This document shows, piece by piece, positions 28,701 through 37,835 of a stretch of DNA of 64,000 nt (its first letter is position 1; each line of letters begins with the position of its first letter). Source of the DNA: Streptomyces durocortorensis (GTDB taxonomy: Bacteria > Actinomycetota > Actinomycetes > Streptomycetales > Streptomycetaceae); contig NZ_CP134500.1 in the NCBI RefSeq assembly GCF_031760065.1, positions 310,001-374,000 of the forward strand, given 5' to 3'. The notes beneath the pieces are model-generated. The model was given only the letters and a program-made list of their open reading frames with translations, did no database searches and was not told the origin of the DNA. A program made the translations under genes and the position numbers.

Positions 28701-28743
28701 GGGCATGTCGTGACGGCGCCACTCCAGCCGTCACGACATGCCC
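28701..28743. terminator. Perfect 17-bp hairpin between convergent operons
   Basis: GGGCATGTCGTGACGGC (28701-28717) pairs perfectly with 28727-28743 around a 9-base loop. It lies between the metal-transport operon (+) and the acyl-CoA cassette (-) and probably stops transcription in both directions. Confidence 0.9.
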
Positions 28744-28847
28744 GAGGGCCGGAGCAGGTGGCGAGAGTGTTCACGTGCGGCCACCTCACGAACCGATGGG
28801 GCCCGGCGGCCGTCCTTGGGTTCCAGGAGTCGTTGCGACACCCCGGT

Positions 28848-30527
28848 TCAAGGGGTGCGATGGGCTCCGGGGACGCCGTGCTGAGCCTGCCGTGGACTTT
28901 CGGCCAGGCGTTCCTTGAGGGCAGCGCGGTCGGGCTTGCCCGCGGGCGTCAGGGGTACCGACTCCACCACGAGGAGCCGTTCGGGGTGTTTGCGCCGCTC
29001 CAGCCCTCGTGCCGTCAGATGCTCGCCCAGGATGTCCAGCGTGGGAACCCCCGGGCCCCGCGCGACCACACAGGCCGCCAGCCGCTCGCCCATCAGCGGA
29101 TCGGGGACGCCCACGCACACCACGTCGCGGACCTGGGGATGAGAGCGGAGTTCACGTTCGACCTCGGCCGGGCTGATGTTGGCGCCGCCGCGTATGACGA
29201 TGTCCTTCAGACGTCCGACGACGTGCAGGACGCCGTCGGCGTCGAGGTAGCCGAGGTCGCCGGTGCGCACCCAGCCGTCGGGGGTGCGGTAGAGGGCGTC
29301 GAGATCCGGGGCGGCCACGTAGCACAGCGGTGTCATGGGCCCCCGTGAGACGATCTCGCCGATCTGGCCGTCGGGCAGGTGCTCGTGGGTCACGGGGGCC
29401 GCGATGCGGATCTCGGCGACCCGGGGGTCGGGGCGGCCCGCCACGACCCCCGAAGCGCTGGTCGGAGGCACCGTGCCGCCCAGCCCCGTGTGGCAGTTGA
29501 CTCCGTCGGCGGAGCCGTAGAGGTTGACCACAGGGCAGCCGAAGACCTCGGCGGCGGCGAGTGCGGTGGTCTCGTCGAGCGGGGCACCGCCCAGGACCAG
29601 CGCGGTCGGGGGCGGCAGCGGCTCGCTCTCCGCGGCCGGCCGCTCCAGCATCATGCGGACCGCCGTGGGCACGCCGAGGACGTGGGTCGGCTCGTGCTCA
29701 CGCATCGCCGCGAGGGCGGCCTCGGGCGAGAAGTGGTCGAGCAGGACCAGGGTGCCTCCGTGCCGTGCGAGGGTGACGGCGGTGCCGTTGGACCCGAAGG
29801 CGGAGGCGAGCGGTACGAGGAAGAGACAGCGCGGCGGTTTCCCGTCCGGGATGAGCGAGGCGAGGAAGTTTCCGCGCCCGCCGGCCAGCGCGTTGTGCGA
29901 GTACGCGATCATCTTCGGCTCGGCCTCGGAGCCCGAGGAGACCAGGATGCGCGCGGCGCTGTCGGGGTCCGGGCGGGCGGGGACGAAATCACCGGCGTCG
30001 GCGCGCATGAGGTCCGACCACGCGGTCGTTCCCTCGGGTGCGGTCCCGGGTCCGACCGCCACCACGTCGCGGAGGGCGGGCAGCCCCGGGGAGAGGGCGT
30101 GCAGGTCGGCCGCGTGGTGGCTGCCTCGGTACTCGATCGCGGCGATGACAGCGACGGCTTCGGCCCGGCGGAGCAGGGATTCGGCTTCCAGGGGGCCGCG
30201 GCCGGCCGGGAAGGGCAGGGCGACAGCGCCGAGGGCGGCCAGGGCCAGGTCGGCGATGACGGCGTTGCGGTTGTCGGGCAGTTGCACGCCCACCACGTCG
30301 CCCTCGCGTACGCCGAGATCCCGGAGGCCGGTGGCCAGGCATCGGACCTTGCGGTCCAGGGCGGTATAGCAGAGCTTTCCTTTGGCGTCCAGGACGGCCG
30401 TGTGGTGCAGGTCGGCGATCTGGCGGGCTCTGAAAAGGCTGTAGAGGTCGAGTCCCGGGCAGGTGCCGTCGGCCACCCAGGATCGGCGGAGTTCGGCGGG
30501 CAGCAGGTCGTGCGGGGAGAAGGTCAC
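28848..30527 (-). CDS. AMP-dependent acyl-CoA synthetase/ligase
   Basis: 559 residues of the ANL superfamily. The P-loop reads VSSGSEAEPKMI, a divergent form of the TSGTTGKPKG core with the Lys kept; A5 is YGSADG rather than YGxTE; A7-A8 GWVRTGDLGYLDADG and GRLKDIVIRGG are canonical; the catalytic Lys is in PLTPAGKPDRAAL. It should activate an unknown carboxylic acid to an acyl-CoA (or load a carrier). GTG 30527 overlaps the stop of the CoA-transferase gene (GTGA). With the CoA-transferase and the divergent acyl-CoA dehydrogenase it forms an acyl-CoA processing cassette of unknown substrate. Confidence 0.85.
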   Translation of the reverse strand: MTFSPHDLLPAELRRSWVADGTCPGLDLYSLFRARQIADLHHTAVLDAKGKLCYTALDRKVRCLATGLRDLGVREGDVVGVQLPDNRNAVIADLALAALGAVALPFPAGRGPLEAESLLRRAEAVAVIAAIEYRGSHHAADLHALSPGLPALRDVVAVGPGTAPEGTTAWSDLMRADAGDFVPARPDPDSAARILVSSGSEAEPKMIAYSHNALAGGRGNFLASLIPDGKPPRCLFLVPLASAFGSNGTAVTLARHGGTLVLLDHFSPEAALAAMREHEPTHVLGVPTAVRMMLERPAAESEPLPPPTALVLGGAPLDETTALAAAEVFGCPVVNLYGSADGVNCHTGLGGTVPPTSASGVVAGRPDPRVAEIRIAAPVTHEHLPDGQIGEIVSRGPMTPLCYVAAPDLDALYRTPDGWVRTGDLGYLDADGVLHVVGRLKDIVIRGGANISPAEVERELRSHPQVRDVVCVGVPDPLMGERLAACVVARGPGVPTLDILGEHLTARGLERRKHPERLLVVESVPLTPAGKPDRAALKERLAESPRQAQHGVPGAHRTP

Positions 30528-32305
30528 GCGAAGCTCCAGGGGTCGGGAACGGCGGGGGCACCATGCGCGTCACGGCTGATGGAGCCCGGGAACCGAGCGT
30601 CGTGGTGAAGGGTGGAGAGATCGGTGGTGACGGCAGTGGCGGTGAGACCCCGCTGACCCAGCCGGGTCAGCGCGTCGCTCGTGGAGAGTTCACGCAGGTC
30701 GTACGAGGCGGCAGCCTTGGCGCTCGCATCGGATGGGGCGATCCAGCCGTCGGCGGTGGGCAGCGGATGCCGGAACCCGGCGGGCCGCCGGGCGTCGTCC
30801 CCGGAGGCCACCCGCCGGAGCGCGGGGCCGGTCAGGGTGTCGGCGGCGCCGAGGAGGGAGGAGTCCACCCGTACGCCGCTGCCGGTGCGTTCCCTGAGCA
30901 GGAGTCCCGCGAGCACGGCTTCGGTGCCGTGCAGTCCCCCGAGCACGTCGAGCAGGGTCATCAGGGATGGGGCGGGCGCCTCGCCTTCGGGACGGACCGC
31001 CTCGCCCACCCCGGTACGGGCCTGCACCATGAAGTCGGTACCCATGGGGGCGCCCTGGAGCCGGTCGGCCCAACCGCTCGTGTAGGCGTAGACCAGGGCG
31101 GGGTTGACCGAGGCGAGGTCGTCGGCGTCGAGGCCGAGTTCGGCGGCCTTGCCCGGGGCCCAGTTGTGCAGGAAGACGTCGGCTTCCGCGGCCATCTCCC
31201 GCAGTCGACGCCGGTCGCCCTCCGCCTTGATGTCGATCTCCACGGCCTTCTTGCCCCGGTTGAGCGCGAGCCAGCGGGCGGATATGCCGGAGCAGGCGGG
31301 TGGCATGCCACGCAGCGGATCGCCGCCCGGCGGCTCGATCCGGATGATCTCGGCCCCCAGCAGACCCAGGAGGCAGGCGGAGAGGGGGGCCTGAATCCGT
31401 CGGCCCGCCTCCAGGACGGTCAGCCCGGCGAGCGGCTGGGCGGAGGAAGGGGCGGCTGCCGTACGGGTGCTCGTCGAGGCGGGGCCGCCGAGCGGCCGCA
31501 GCGACCAGGGCGCTGAGCCGTCGGCCTCCAGAGCCCGCTCCGCCAGGGTCCTCAGTACGCAGACCTCGGCGCCGGAATCCGCCGCGGCCTGCCGGATCCG
31601 CGGGAGGAGGTGCGCCCGGGTCACGGTGTGCAGTGCCTCGGGGAAGGGGGCGCAGGCGGTGGCGTAGCGGAACTGGAAAGGCCGCCACCCCGCCCGCACG
31701 GCGTCGGCCGGGGCATCCAGGGCCCGCCAGAACGCGGCCCAGGCTTCCGGGTCGAGGGTCTCCAGCTCGAACAGCACGCCTTCGGCCGAGGTGAAGGGCG
31801 GTCCGCCTGGGGCGAGTTCGGCTGATTCGCCCTCGTCGGCACCGGCCGCCGCCAGGTACTGGGAGACGGCGAGCAGCCCGGCCCGGTCGGCAGGGGCGAT
31901 GAGGTGCGAGGACGCGGCTCCGCGGGCCTGCCCGACGAGGCCTGCGAGCAGTCCTTGGACGGTGAGGACCGCGGTGGCCGTCGCCGCGTAGTCGACTGCC
32001 AGGCCGCGCGGGCTTCCGTCGCGGCGGCCGTGGACGGCCATCATGCCGGTCGCGGCCTGTACGGTCGCCTCGTCGACGAGCCCGCCGGCGGGGTTCCCCC
32101 AGGTCGCGGTCGCACAGGCAGGACCGAAGCCCCCGCCGGAGAGCGTGATGCGGCCCGACGGGTCTGTGTGGTCGACCTCGTCGGGTCGCGCACCGAGCAG
32201 CCGCAGGTGCCGGGCGACGACACCGGTGATCTGCGGGGGCCCTGACGTGCCGAAACTCAGTGCGTCCAGGGGCCGGTCCGTCTGCGTGGTGGTGGGAAAC
32301 GCCAT
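30524..32305 (-). CDS. CaiB/BaiF family (class III) CoA-transferase, two-lobed
   Basis: 593 residues. The N-terminal half (about 1-270) resembles a reduced CaiB lobe (DPSGRITLSGGGFGPACATA), and the C-terminal half from about 290 is a clear CaiB/BaiF domain (LTVLEAGRRIQAPLSACLLGLLGAEIIRIEPPGGDPLRG; ALNRGKKAVEIDI; DVFLHNWAPGKAAELGLD; the catalytic-Asp region GTDFMVQARTG). Such proteins move CoA between acids or, as racemases, epimerise 2-methylacyl-CoAs. ATG 32305 has GAGAGGAGAGG just upstream. It is divergent from an acyl-CoA dehydrogenase across 143 bases and coupled to the ligase downstream. The substrate is unknown. Confidence 0.82.
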   Translation of the reverse strand: MAFPTTTQTDRPLDALSFGTSGPPQITGVVARHLRLLGARPDEVDHTDPSGRITLSGGGFGPACATATWGNPAGGLVDEATVQAATGMMAVHGRRDGSPRGLAVDYAATATAVLTVQGLLAGLVGQARGAASSHLIAPADRAGLLAVSQYLAAAGADEGESAELAPGGPPFTSAEGVLFELETLDPEAWAAFWRALDAPADAVRAGWRPFQFRYATACAPFPEALHTVTRAHLLPRIRQAAADSGAEVCVLRTLAERALEADGSAPWSLRPLGGPASTSTRTAAAPSSAQPLAGLTVLEAGRRIQAPLSACLLGLLGAEIIRIEPPGGDPLRGMPPACSGISARWLALNRGKKAVEIDIKAEGDRRRLREMAAEADVFLHNWAPGKAAELGLDADDLASVNPALVYAYTSGWADRLQGAPMGTDFMVQARTGVGEAVRPEGEAPAPSLMTLLDVLGGLHGTEAVLAGLLLRERTGSGVRVDSSLLGAADTLTGPALRRVASGDDARRPAGFRHPLPTADGWIAPSDASAKAAASYDLRELSTSDALTRLGQRGLTATAVTTDLSTLHHDARFPGSISRDAHGAPAVPDPWSFA

Positions 32306-32448
32306 GCCTCTCCTCTCCCGGCACGGCGGTGGCCGTCGCCCGGGTCGAACGGGATGCGGGAACTCGGAGAGGTGCTCACCCGACCAGTTCCACAGACAGA
32401 GAGTCGGACAGCAGTTCCCGTGGGTTCCCGGCAATGAGGAGGAATGCA

Positions 32449-33663
32449 ATGGCGAATTCAGCTACCGCACGTCTCGGATCGGCTCAACACACGTCAGGGG
32501 CTGGTGAGTTGAGGGAGAGGATCGGCACCTTCATCCGAACGAGGGTGATCCCCGCCGAGACCGTGCTGGACGCCGGTGGAGGCGACGCGACCGGCGCCCT
32601 GACGGAGTTGCGGGGAGCGGCACGGGCCGCCGGGCTGTGGGCCCTGCCGCTCCCGGCGGACCTGGGCGGCGGCGGCTTGGCCTTCCCTGAGTACGCGGCG
32701 CTCGCCGAGACCGAGGGCGCCAGCGACCACGGTCCCGCCGCACTGGGCTCCGCCCCGCTGCTCGACGTGACCATGCTGAGACGCCACGGCAGCACCCGGG
32801 TGCGCGAGGAGTACCTGAAGGGGCTGGTGGCGGGCGAGATACGCAGCTGCTACGCCATGACCGAACCGGGTGCGCCGGGCACCGCCCCGCTCCTCACCGC
32901 GACCCGGGCCGAGGCCCGGCCGGACGGCAACTGGTCCGTCAGCGGCCGCAAGTGGTTCACCTCCGGCGCCGCGGGTGCCGATCTCGTCACCGTGATGGCA
33001 CGCACCGGGGGGACGGCACGCGATCGTGACGGGCTGGCGCTGTTCGTCGTACCGACCGGTTCACCCGGGTTCCGCGTCGTACGCGAACTCCCCGTACTCG
33101 GGGCGGCGGGCCAGTACGAGATCGAACTCGACCGGGTGGTAGTTCCCGCCGACCATCTCCTCGGCGCGGAGGGCTACGCCCTGGCCATCGCGGGCGAACG
33201 GCTCGCGCTCGGCCGCACCCTGCGCTGCCTGCGCTGGCTCGGCCAGGCCGAGCGGGCGTTCGACCTCATGTGTGAACGTGCCGCCACCCGCAACGGGGCG
33301 CGCGGGCCCCTCGCCGACCACCAGTTGGTCCAGCAGCACGTCTTCGACGCGCTCCTCGCCCTGCGCACCACCCGCCCCCTGGTCCACGAGGCGGTCGCGC
33401 TGATCGCGGCGGGCAGGGACGCCCGTACGGAAGTGGGGCTGGCCAAGGTCGCCGCTGCCCGGATGCTCCAGCAGGTCACCGACTCCGCCATCCAGGTGCA
33501 CGGCGCCGCCGGGCTCGGCCCCGACACCGCGCTGCCGTCCCTGTTCCGCGGCGGGCGGGCGGCCCGCATCCTGGACGGCCCGGACGAACTGCACATCACC
33601 TCGGTGGCCGGCCGGGTACTGCGCGGCTACGGCCGGGGGCACGGTTCCCCTACACGCGGGTGA
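32449..33663 (+). CDS. Acyl-CoA dehydrogenase family flavoprotein
   Basis: 404 residues with the three-part ACAD fold: N-terminal helices, the FAD-binding middle domain (CYAMTEPGAPGTAP; SGRKWFTSGAAGADL), and a C-terminal helical domain (FDALLALRTTRPLV; AIQVHGAAGLGPDTALPSLFRGGRAARILDGPDELH). It should introduce a double bond in an acyl-CoA, most likely the product of the divergent ligase/CoA-transferase pair. ATG 32449 is chosen since AGGAGG precedes it by about six bases; an upstream ATG at 32434 would contain that site. It converges with the GH88-like gene, overlapping 14 bases at the 3' ends. Confidence 0.88.
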   Translation: MANSATARLGSAQHTSGAGELRERIGTFIRTRVIPAETVLDAGGGDATGALTELRGAARAAGLWALPLPADLGGGGLAFPEYAALAETEGASDHGPAALGSAPLLDVTMLRRHGSTRVREEYLKGLVAGEIRSCYAMTEPGAPGTAPLLTATRAEARPDGNWSVSGRKWFTSGAAGADLVTVMARTGGTARDRDGLALFVVPTGSPGFRVVRELPVLGAAGQYEIELDRVVVPADHLLGAEGYALAIAGERLALGRTLRCLRWLGQAERAFDLMCERAATRNGARGPLADHQLVQQHVFDALLALRTTRPLVHEAVALIAAGRDARTEVGLAKVAAARMLQQVTDSAIQVHGAAGLGPDTALPSLFRGGRAARILDGPDELHITSVAGRVLRGYGRGHGSPTRG

Positions 33664-34744
33664 TGTCGACAAGACCGTCGAGAGCGGCCAGTCCGAGGGC
33701 CAGGAAGAAGTCGCCCCAGATCAGTTCATGGCGCACCGCCAGGCCCTTGGCCGCGTCGTAGCAGCCGTCCAGGAGCATGCCCGCCGGGCGCCCGGGGTCC
33801 GGTCCGGTGAGGTGGGCCTCGACCAGGCGGTTCAGGATCGCCACGGCCCGGTGCGCACACACCGCGGCCCGGGGTCCCCCGGCACGTCCCAGCTTGAGCA
33901 GTGCGACGGCGGTGATCGCCGCCGCCGAGGTGTCCACCGCCCCCTGCGGCCTGGACACGTCATCGGGCGGGACGACCGGCCCGGTCAGCACCTCCGTCCG
34001 CGCCAGCAACTGCTCGGCGGCGAGGGCGAGCCGCTCCGGCCGCCGGCCGGCCACATCCGGACGCAAGCGCGCGTCGGCGACGGCCAGGAGCATCCACGCC
34101 TCGCCCCTGCTCCAGCCCGGTGCGGGGTCCTCGCGGGGGCGCCACCCCGTTGCCGCGTCGAACTGCCAGGCGGGCTTCGGCCGGCCGACGCTCCCGGCGG
34201 GCCCCTCGCCGAGAAAGAGGCCGAGGTGCCGGTGCAGATGTGCCGCCGCCACGGCCGGCCCGTCGCCGCCCGCTCCGGCCAGGAGGGGCACCAGACCCGG
34301 TACGGCGTCCGCCCGGGCCAGGAGCCGGGGTCCGCCGAACGCCGCGCCCCAGGGCACGATGCCGGACTCAGGATCGTACGAGGCCAGACAGGCCCGACCC
34401 GCCGCTCCTCGCAGCGCGGCGGCTTCCTCCGAATCGAAGGCCGGAGCCGTGGCGTACCAGAAGATCAGCCCCCGGGTGGCGGTGTCGGTGTCCACCCACG
34501 GCGCCAGACGGGCCGTGCACCGGGCGGCGGCGAGTCGGTCCGCTTCGCTGCGCGTGCAACGGGCTCGCAGCCACAGCAGCCCGGCCCAGAAACCACCGGT
34601 CCATGAACCGCGGCCGGTCGTCGTCCACCGGCCGTCGCCGGGCTCGGCGTACAACGGGAAACGCTCGCCGACCTCGGCCTCGGTCGCCGTCACCCGGTCG
34701 ACGACGGCTGCGAGCGCCCGGCCGGCCCAGCTGTCGGCCGTCAT
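33650..34744 (-). CDS. GH88-like glycoside hydrolase (unsaturated uronyl hydrolase family)
   Basis: 364 residues resembling GH88/GH105 proteins: a Trp-rich start (GSWTGGFWAGLLWL), a central GWSRGEAWMLLAVAD motif and a C-terminal DTSAAAITAVALLKLG ... HELIWGDFFLALGLA, all typical of the (alpha/alpha)6 barrel. Family members remove unsaturated uronyl residues from lyase products; the substrate here is unknown. It lacks a signal peptide, so it would act on imported sugars, consistent with the coupled MFS transporter (its ATG overlaps the MFS stop, ATGA). No lyase gene is seen nearby. Confidence 0.72.
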   Translation of the reverse strand: MTADSWAGRALAAVVDRVTATEAEVGERFPLYAEPGDGRWTTTGRGSWTGGFWAGLLWLRARCTRSEADRLAAARCTARLAPWVDTDTATRGLIFWYATAPAFDSEEAAALRGAAGRACLASYDPESGIVPWGAAFGGPRLLARADAVPGLVPLLAGAGGDGPAVAAAHLHRHLGLFLGEGPAGSVGRPKPAWQFDAATGWRPREDPAPGWSRGEAWMLLAVADARLRPDVAGRRPERLALAAEQLLARTEVLTGPVVPPDDVSRPQGAVDTSAAAITAVALLKLGRAGGPRAAVCAHRAVAILNRLVEAHLTGPDPGRPAGMLLDGCYDAAKGLAVRHELIWGDFFLALGLAALDGLVDITRV

Positions 34745-35958
34745 CCCGCCGTCACCGTCCGCAGGCGCCGGTCCCGTACGCTCCAGAGGAAGGCGACCGC
34801 TCCCGCTGCGGCGAACTCCACCGCCACGAGCAACCAGCCCGTCCCGTACCGGCCGCTCTCCGCGAGCAGGCCGAACAGGGGCGGTCCCACGGCGAATCCG
34901 GCGAAGAACCCGGCCGCCACGAGCGCCGAGTCCGCTCCGGCCCGGCCGGGTACGGCACGCTGCATGACCAGCACCATCGAGACGGCATTGCCGGAGACCG
35001 CGAACACCCCGATGGCGACGGCACCGGCCCACACCAGCGGTATCGCGAGGAGCCCGGCTGCCAGCAGGGCCGCCGCACCCACCGCACCGCAGGCCAGCAG
35101 ACCCGGCAGCCACTCAGCGCGCCCAGGGCGGGCGGCCTTCGACCAGCCGATCCGCCCGAGGATGCCCGCCACCCCGAGGGCGGCGACGAGACCGCCGGCC
35201 ACGGTGGGGCCCATCCCCAGGCGCTCCACCCCGTACAGGGCCAGGTAGGTGTTGACGGAGGCGATGCCGGCTCCCAGGAACAGCGAGAAGCCCGCCAGCC
35301 AAGCCACCATGCCCCGTGGACGGTACGACGTCGAAGCGGGCGGAACCGACGCCGACGACGGGTCCGCCGGCAGCGCGCGCAGCGCCCACACCCCGGCGAG
35401 CAGAGCTACCCCGGCGGCGGTCCACACCGCGCCGCGCCAGCCGAGACCGCCCGCGAGTGCGGCCAGCGGCAGCCCGGCGGCGAACGCTCCCAGCTGCACA
35501 CCGGACTGTTTGACTCCGGTCACCGCACCCCGCCGGGCAGGTTCGACCGTCGCCAGGATCGCCTTGTTGGTCGCGGGGTTGGCCAGAGCCTGGGGTATTC
35601 CCCCCAGCGCGACCGCACCCAGCAGCAGACCCGCTCCGGGAGCGGCCCCGATCAGCGCGAGCGCGAGGGCGGAGACGAGGAACAGGAGCACCAGCGAACG
35701 CCGGGGCCCGATCCGGTCCACCATCCGGCCGCCGCTCGGGGACAGCACGGCGGCCGTCCCGAATCCGACCGTGGTCGTCAGTCCCAGCATCGTGGGTGTG
35801 ATGTCCAGCGCCTCCACCAGGCGCGGCCCCAGGGCACCCAGCAGGAACAACTGCAGCATCGAGAACGCCATGGCGCAGGTCAGCAACACGGTTACGGTGC
35901 GGGGCTCCCGCCCTCCCCTGCCCGGCGCTGTCGCTGCCGTTGTTCTCTCCGCCACCAC
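34741..35958 (-). CDS. Major facilitator superfamily transporter
   Basis: 405 residues with about twelve hydrophobic helices, a cytoplasmic GGRMVDRIGPRRSL loop between helices 2 and 3 and the antiporter-like NPATNKAILATVEPARRGAVTGVKQSG region. The start is the first of two GTG codons (35958), with GGAG seven bases upstream. It is translationally coupled to the GH88-like gene and may import the oligosaccharide that enzyme cleaves, though an exporter role is also possible. The acyl-CoA cassette lies beyond and may be unrelated. Confidence 0.82.
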   Translation of the reverse strand: MVAERTTAATAPGRGGREPRTVTVLLTCAMAFSMLQLFLLGALGPRLVEALDITPTMLGLTTTVGFGTAAVLSPSGGRMVDRIGPRRSLVLLFLVSALALALIGAAPGAGLLLGAVALGGIPQALANPATNKAILATVEPARRGAVTGVKQSGVQLGAFAAGLPLAALAGGLGWRGAVWTAAGVALLAGVWALRALPADPSSASVPPASTSYRPRGMVAWLAGFSLFLGAGIASVNTYLALYGVERLGMGPTVAGGLVAALGVAGILGRIGWSKAARPGRAEWLPGLLACGAVGAAALLAAGLLAIPLVWAGAVAIGVFAVSGNAVSMVLVMQRAVPGRAGADSALVAAGFFAGFAVGPPLFGLLAESGRYGTGWLLVAVEFAAAGAVAFLWSVRDRRLRTVTAG

Positions 35959-36025
35959 AGAAGTCTCCGTTCCTCAGGAGTTGCAACAGCACGGCCTACC
36001 GAGAAGACAGTCGGACGAACCGGCG

Positions 36026-36052
36026 CTCCGGTTCCCTCATTCCCGACCGGAG
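36026..36052. promoter_or_regulatory. Inverted repeat between MFS and dhaK promoters
   Basis: CTCCGGT (36026-36032) and ACCGGAG (36046-36052) form a 7-bp inverted repeat with a 13-base spacer in the 222-base divergent region. It could be an operator for either unit; no regulator gene is adjacent. Confidence 0.35.
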
Positions 36053-36180
36053 TCCTGGGGCGGCGTTCCTCCGCGAGTCCGAAGGTCGACGCCACAGACG
36101 CCACATGATGTGCTGGGAGGATCAGTGCGAGACGATCGGCAGCTCACGAAGCCCTCTTCCACGCTCGCGAGGAGACCGAC

Positions 36181-37173
36181 ATGAAAATGCTCATCAACGT
36201 ACCGGAGACCGTCGTCGCCGACGCCCTGCGGGGTATGGCGGCCGCACACCCCGAACTGACCGTCGATGTGGACAACCGGATCGTCGTGCGGCGGGACGCT
36301 CCCGTGGCGGGGAAGGTGGGGCTCGTCTCCGGGGGCGGGTCGGGGCACGAGCCGTTGCATGCCGGGTTCGTCGGGCCCGGGATGCTGTCGGCCGCCTGTC
36401 CCGGGGAGGTGTTCACCTCGCCCGTGCCGGACCAGATGGTGCGGGCGGCGGCGGCCGTCGACAGCGGGGCGGGGGTGCTGTTCGTCGTCAAGAACTACAC
36501 CGGCGATTTGCTGAACTTCGCGATGGCCGCCGAGCTCGCCGAGGACGAGGGGGTGCAGGTCGCCCAGGTGGTGGTGGACGACGACGTGGCCGTCAGCGAC
36601 AGTACGTTCACCGCGGGGCGGCGCGGTACGGGGGCGACCCTGTTCGTCGAGAAGATCGCCGGAGCGGCGGCGGACGAGGGTGCCCCGCTGGAGCGGGTCA
36701 CCGCCCTGGCGCGGCAGGTGAACGGGGCCTCGCGGAGTTTCGGGGTGGCGCTGAGCGCGGTGACCACACCGGCGAAGGGCAGTCCCACCTTCGATCTGCC
36801 GCCCGGGGAGCTGGAGTTGGGCATCGGCATCCACGGCGAGCCGGGGCGTGAGCGGCGGTCGATGATGACGTCCGGGGAGATCGCCGACTTCGCCGTGAAC
36901 GCGGTGCTGGAGGATCTCCGCCCGACCGGCCCCGTGCTGGCTCTGGTGAACGGCATGGGGGCGACGCCGCTGCTGGAGCTGTACGGGTTCAATGCCGAGG
37001 TCCAGCGGGTGCTGTCCGAGCGGGGTGTCCCCGTGGCTCGTACGCTCGTCGGGAACTACGTGACGTCGCTCGACATGGCAGGCTGCTCGGTGACGCTGTG
37101 CCAGGTGGACGAGGAGCTGCTGCGACTGTGGGACGCGCCCGTGCGGACGGCCGCGCTCCGCTGGGGCTGCTGA
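36181..37173 (+). CDS. dhaK: Dihydroxyacetone kinase subunit DhaK
   Basis: 330 residues. The substrate-binding GGGSGHEPLHAGFVG near residue 55 and the IGIHGEPGRER segment with the His that forms the hemiaminal with dihydroxyacetone are both present. DhaK presents the substrate to DhaL, whose ADP is recharged by DhaM from the PTS. ATG 36181 has GAGGAG about nine bases upstream. It is first of a dhaKLM operon; the gap to dhaL is 50 bases. Confidence 0.95.
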   Translation: MKMLINVPETVVADALRGMAAAHPELTVDVDNRIVVRRDAPVAGKVGLVSGGGSGHEPLHAGFVGPGMLSAACPGEVFTSPVPDQMVRAAAAVDSGAGVLFVVKNYTGDLLNFAMAAELAEDEGVQVAQVVVDDDVAVSDSTFTAGRRGTGATLFVEKIAGAAADEGAPLERVTALARQVNGASRSFGVALSAVTTPAKGSPTFDLPPGELELGIGIHGEPGRERRSMMTSGEIADFAVNAVLEDLRPTGPVLALVNGMGATPLLELYGFNAEVQRVLSERGVPVARTLVGNYVTSLDMAGCSVTLCQVDEELLRLWDAPVRTAALRWGC

Positions 37174-37223
37174 TGCCTCCCGGGGCTCCCCGTACCGGGC
37201 CGGACCGAGGAACAGGAGATCAC

Positions 37224-37835
37224 GTGCTCGACGCCGACTTCTTCCGCCGCTGGATGGCCGCCACCGCGGCCTCCGTGGAGCGGGAGGCGGACCATCTGAC
37301 CGAGCTGGACTCGGCCATCGGGGACGCCGATCACGGAAGCAACCTCCAGCGCGGCTTCACGGCGGTGACCGCCGCGGTGGGGAAGGACGCCCCCGCCACC
37401 CCGGGCGCCGTGCTCACCCTGGCCGGGCGGCAGCTCATCTCCACCGTCGGCGGGGCGTCCGGGCCGCTGTACGGGACGCTGCTGCGCCGTACGGGCAAGG
37501 CGCTCGGGGAGGAGGCCGAGGTGACGCCGGACCAGTTCGCCCAGGCCTTCGCCGCGGGGGTCGCCGCGGTCGGGCAGCTGGGCGGGGCGCAGGCCGGGGA
37601 CAAGACGATGCTGGACGCGCTGCTGCCCGCGGCACAGGCCCTGGGCTCGTCGTTCGAGGGCGCCGCGAACGCGGCCCGCGCGGGCGCCGAGGCGACGGTG
37701 CCGTTGCAGGCGCGCAAGGGGCGTGCCAGCTATCTCGGTGAGCGCAGCATCGGGCATCAGGACCCGGGCGCGACATCGGCGGCGCTGCTGGTGGAGGCCC
37801 TGGCGCGGACCGCGGCGGACGGGGGCGGCGCATGA
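37224..37835 (+). CDS. dhaL: Dihydroxyacetone kinase ADP-binding subunit DhaL
   Basis: 203 residues, all-helical nucleotide-binding subunit. The Mg2+/ADP motif IGDADHGSNLQRG is near residue 32, and the loop GGASGPLYGTLLRR and GDKTMLDAL follow at the positions expected for the family. It holds ADP as a fixed cofactor and phosphorylates dihydroxyacetone on DhaK. GTG 37224 follows CAGGAG. Its stop overlaps the dhaM start (ATGA). Confidence 0.95.
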   Translation: MLDADFFRRWMAATAASVEREADHLTELDSAIGDADHGSNLQRGFTAVTAAVGKDAPATPGAVLTLAGRQLISTVGGASGPLYGTLLRRTGKALGEEAEVTPDQFAQAFAAGVAAVGQLGGAQAGDKTMLDALLPAAQALGSSFEGAANAARAGAEATVPLQARKGRASYLGERSIGHQDPGATSAALLVEALARTAADGGGA

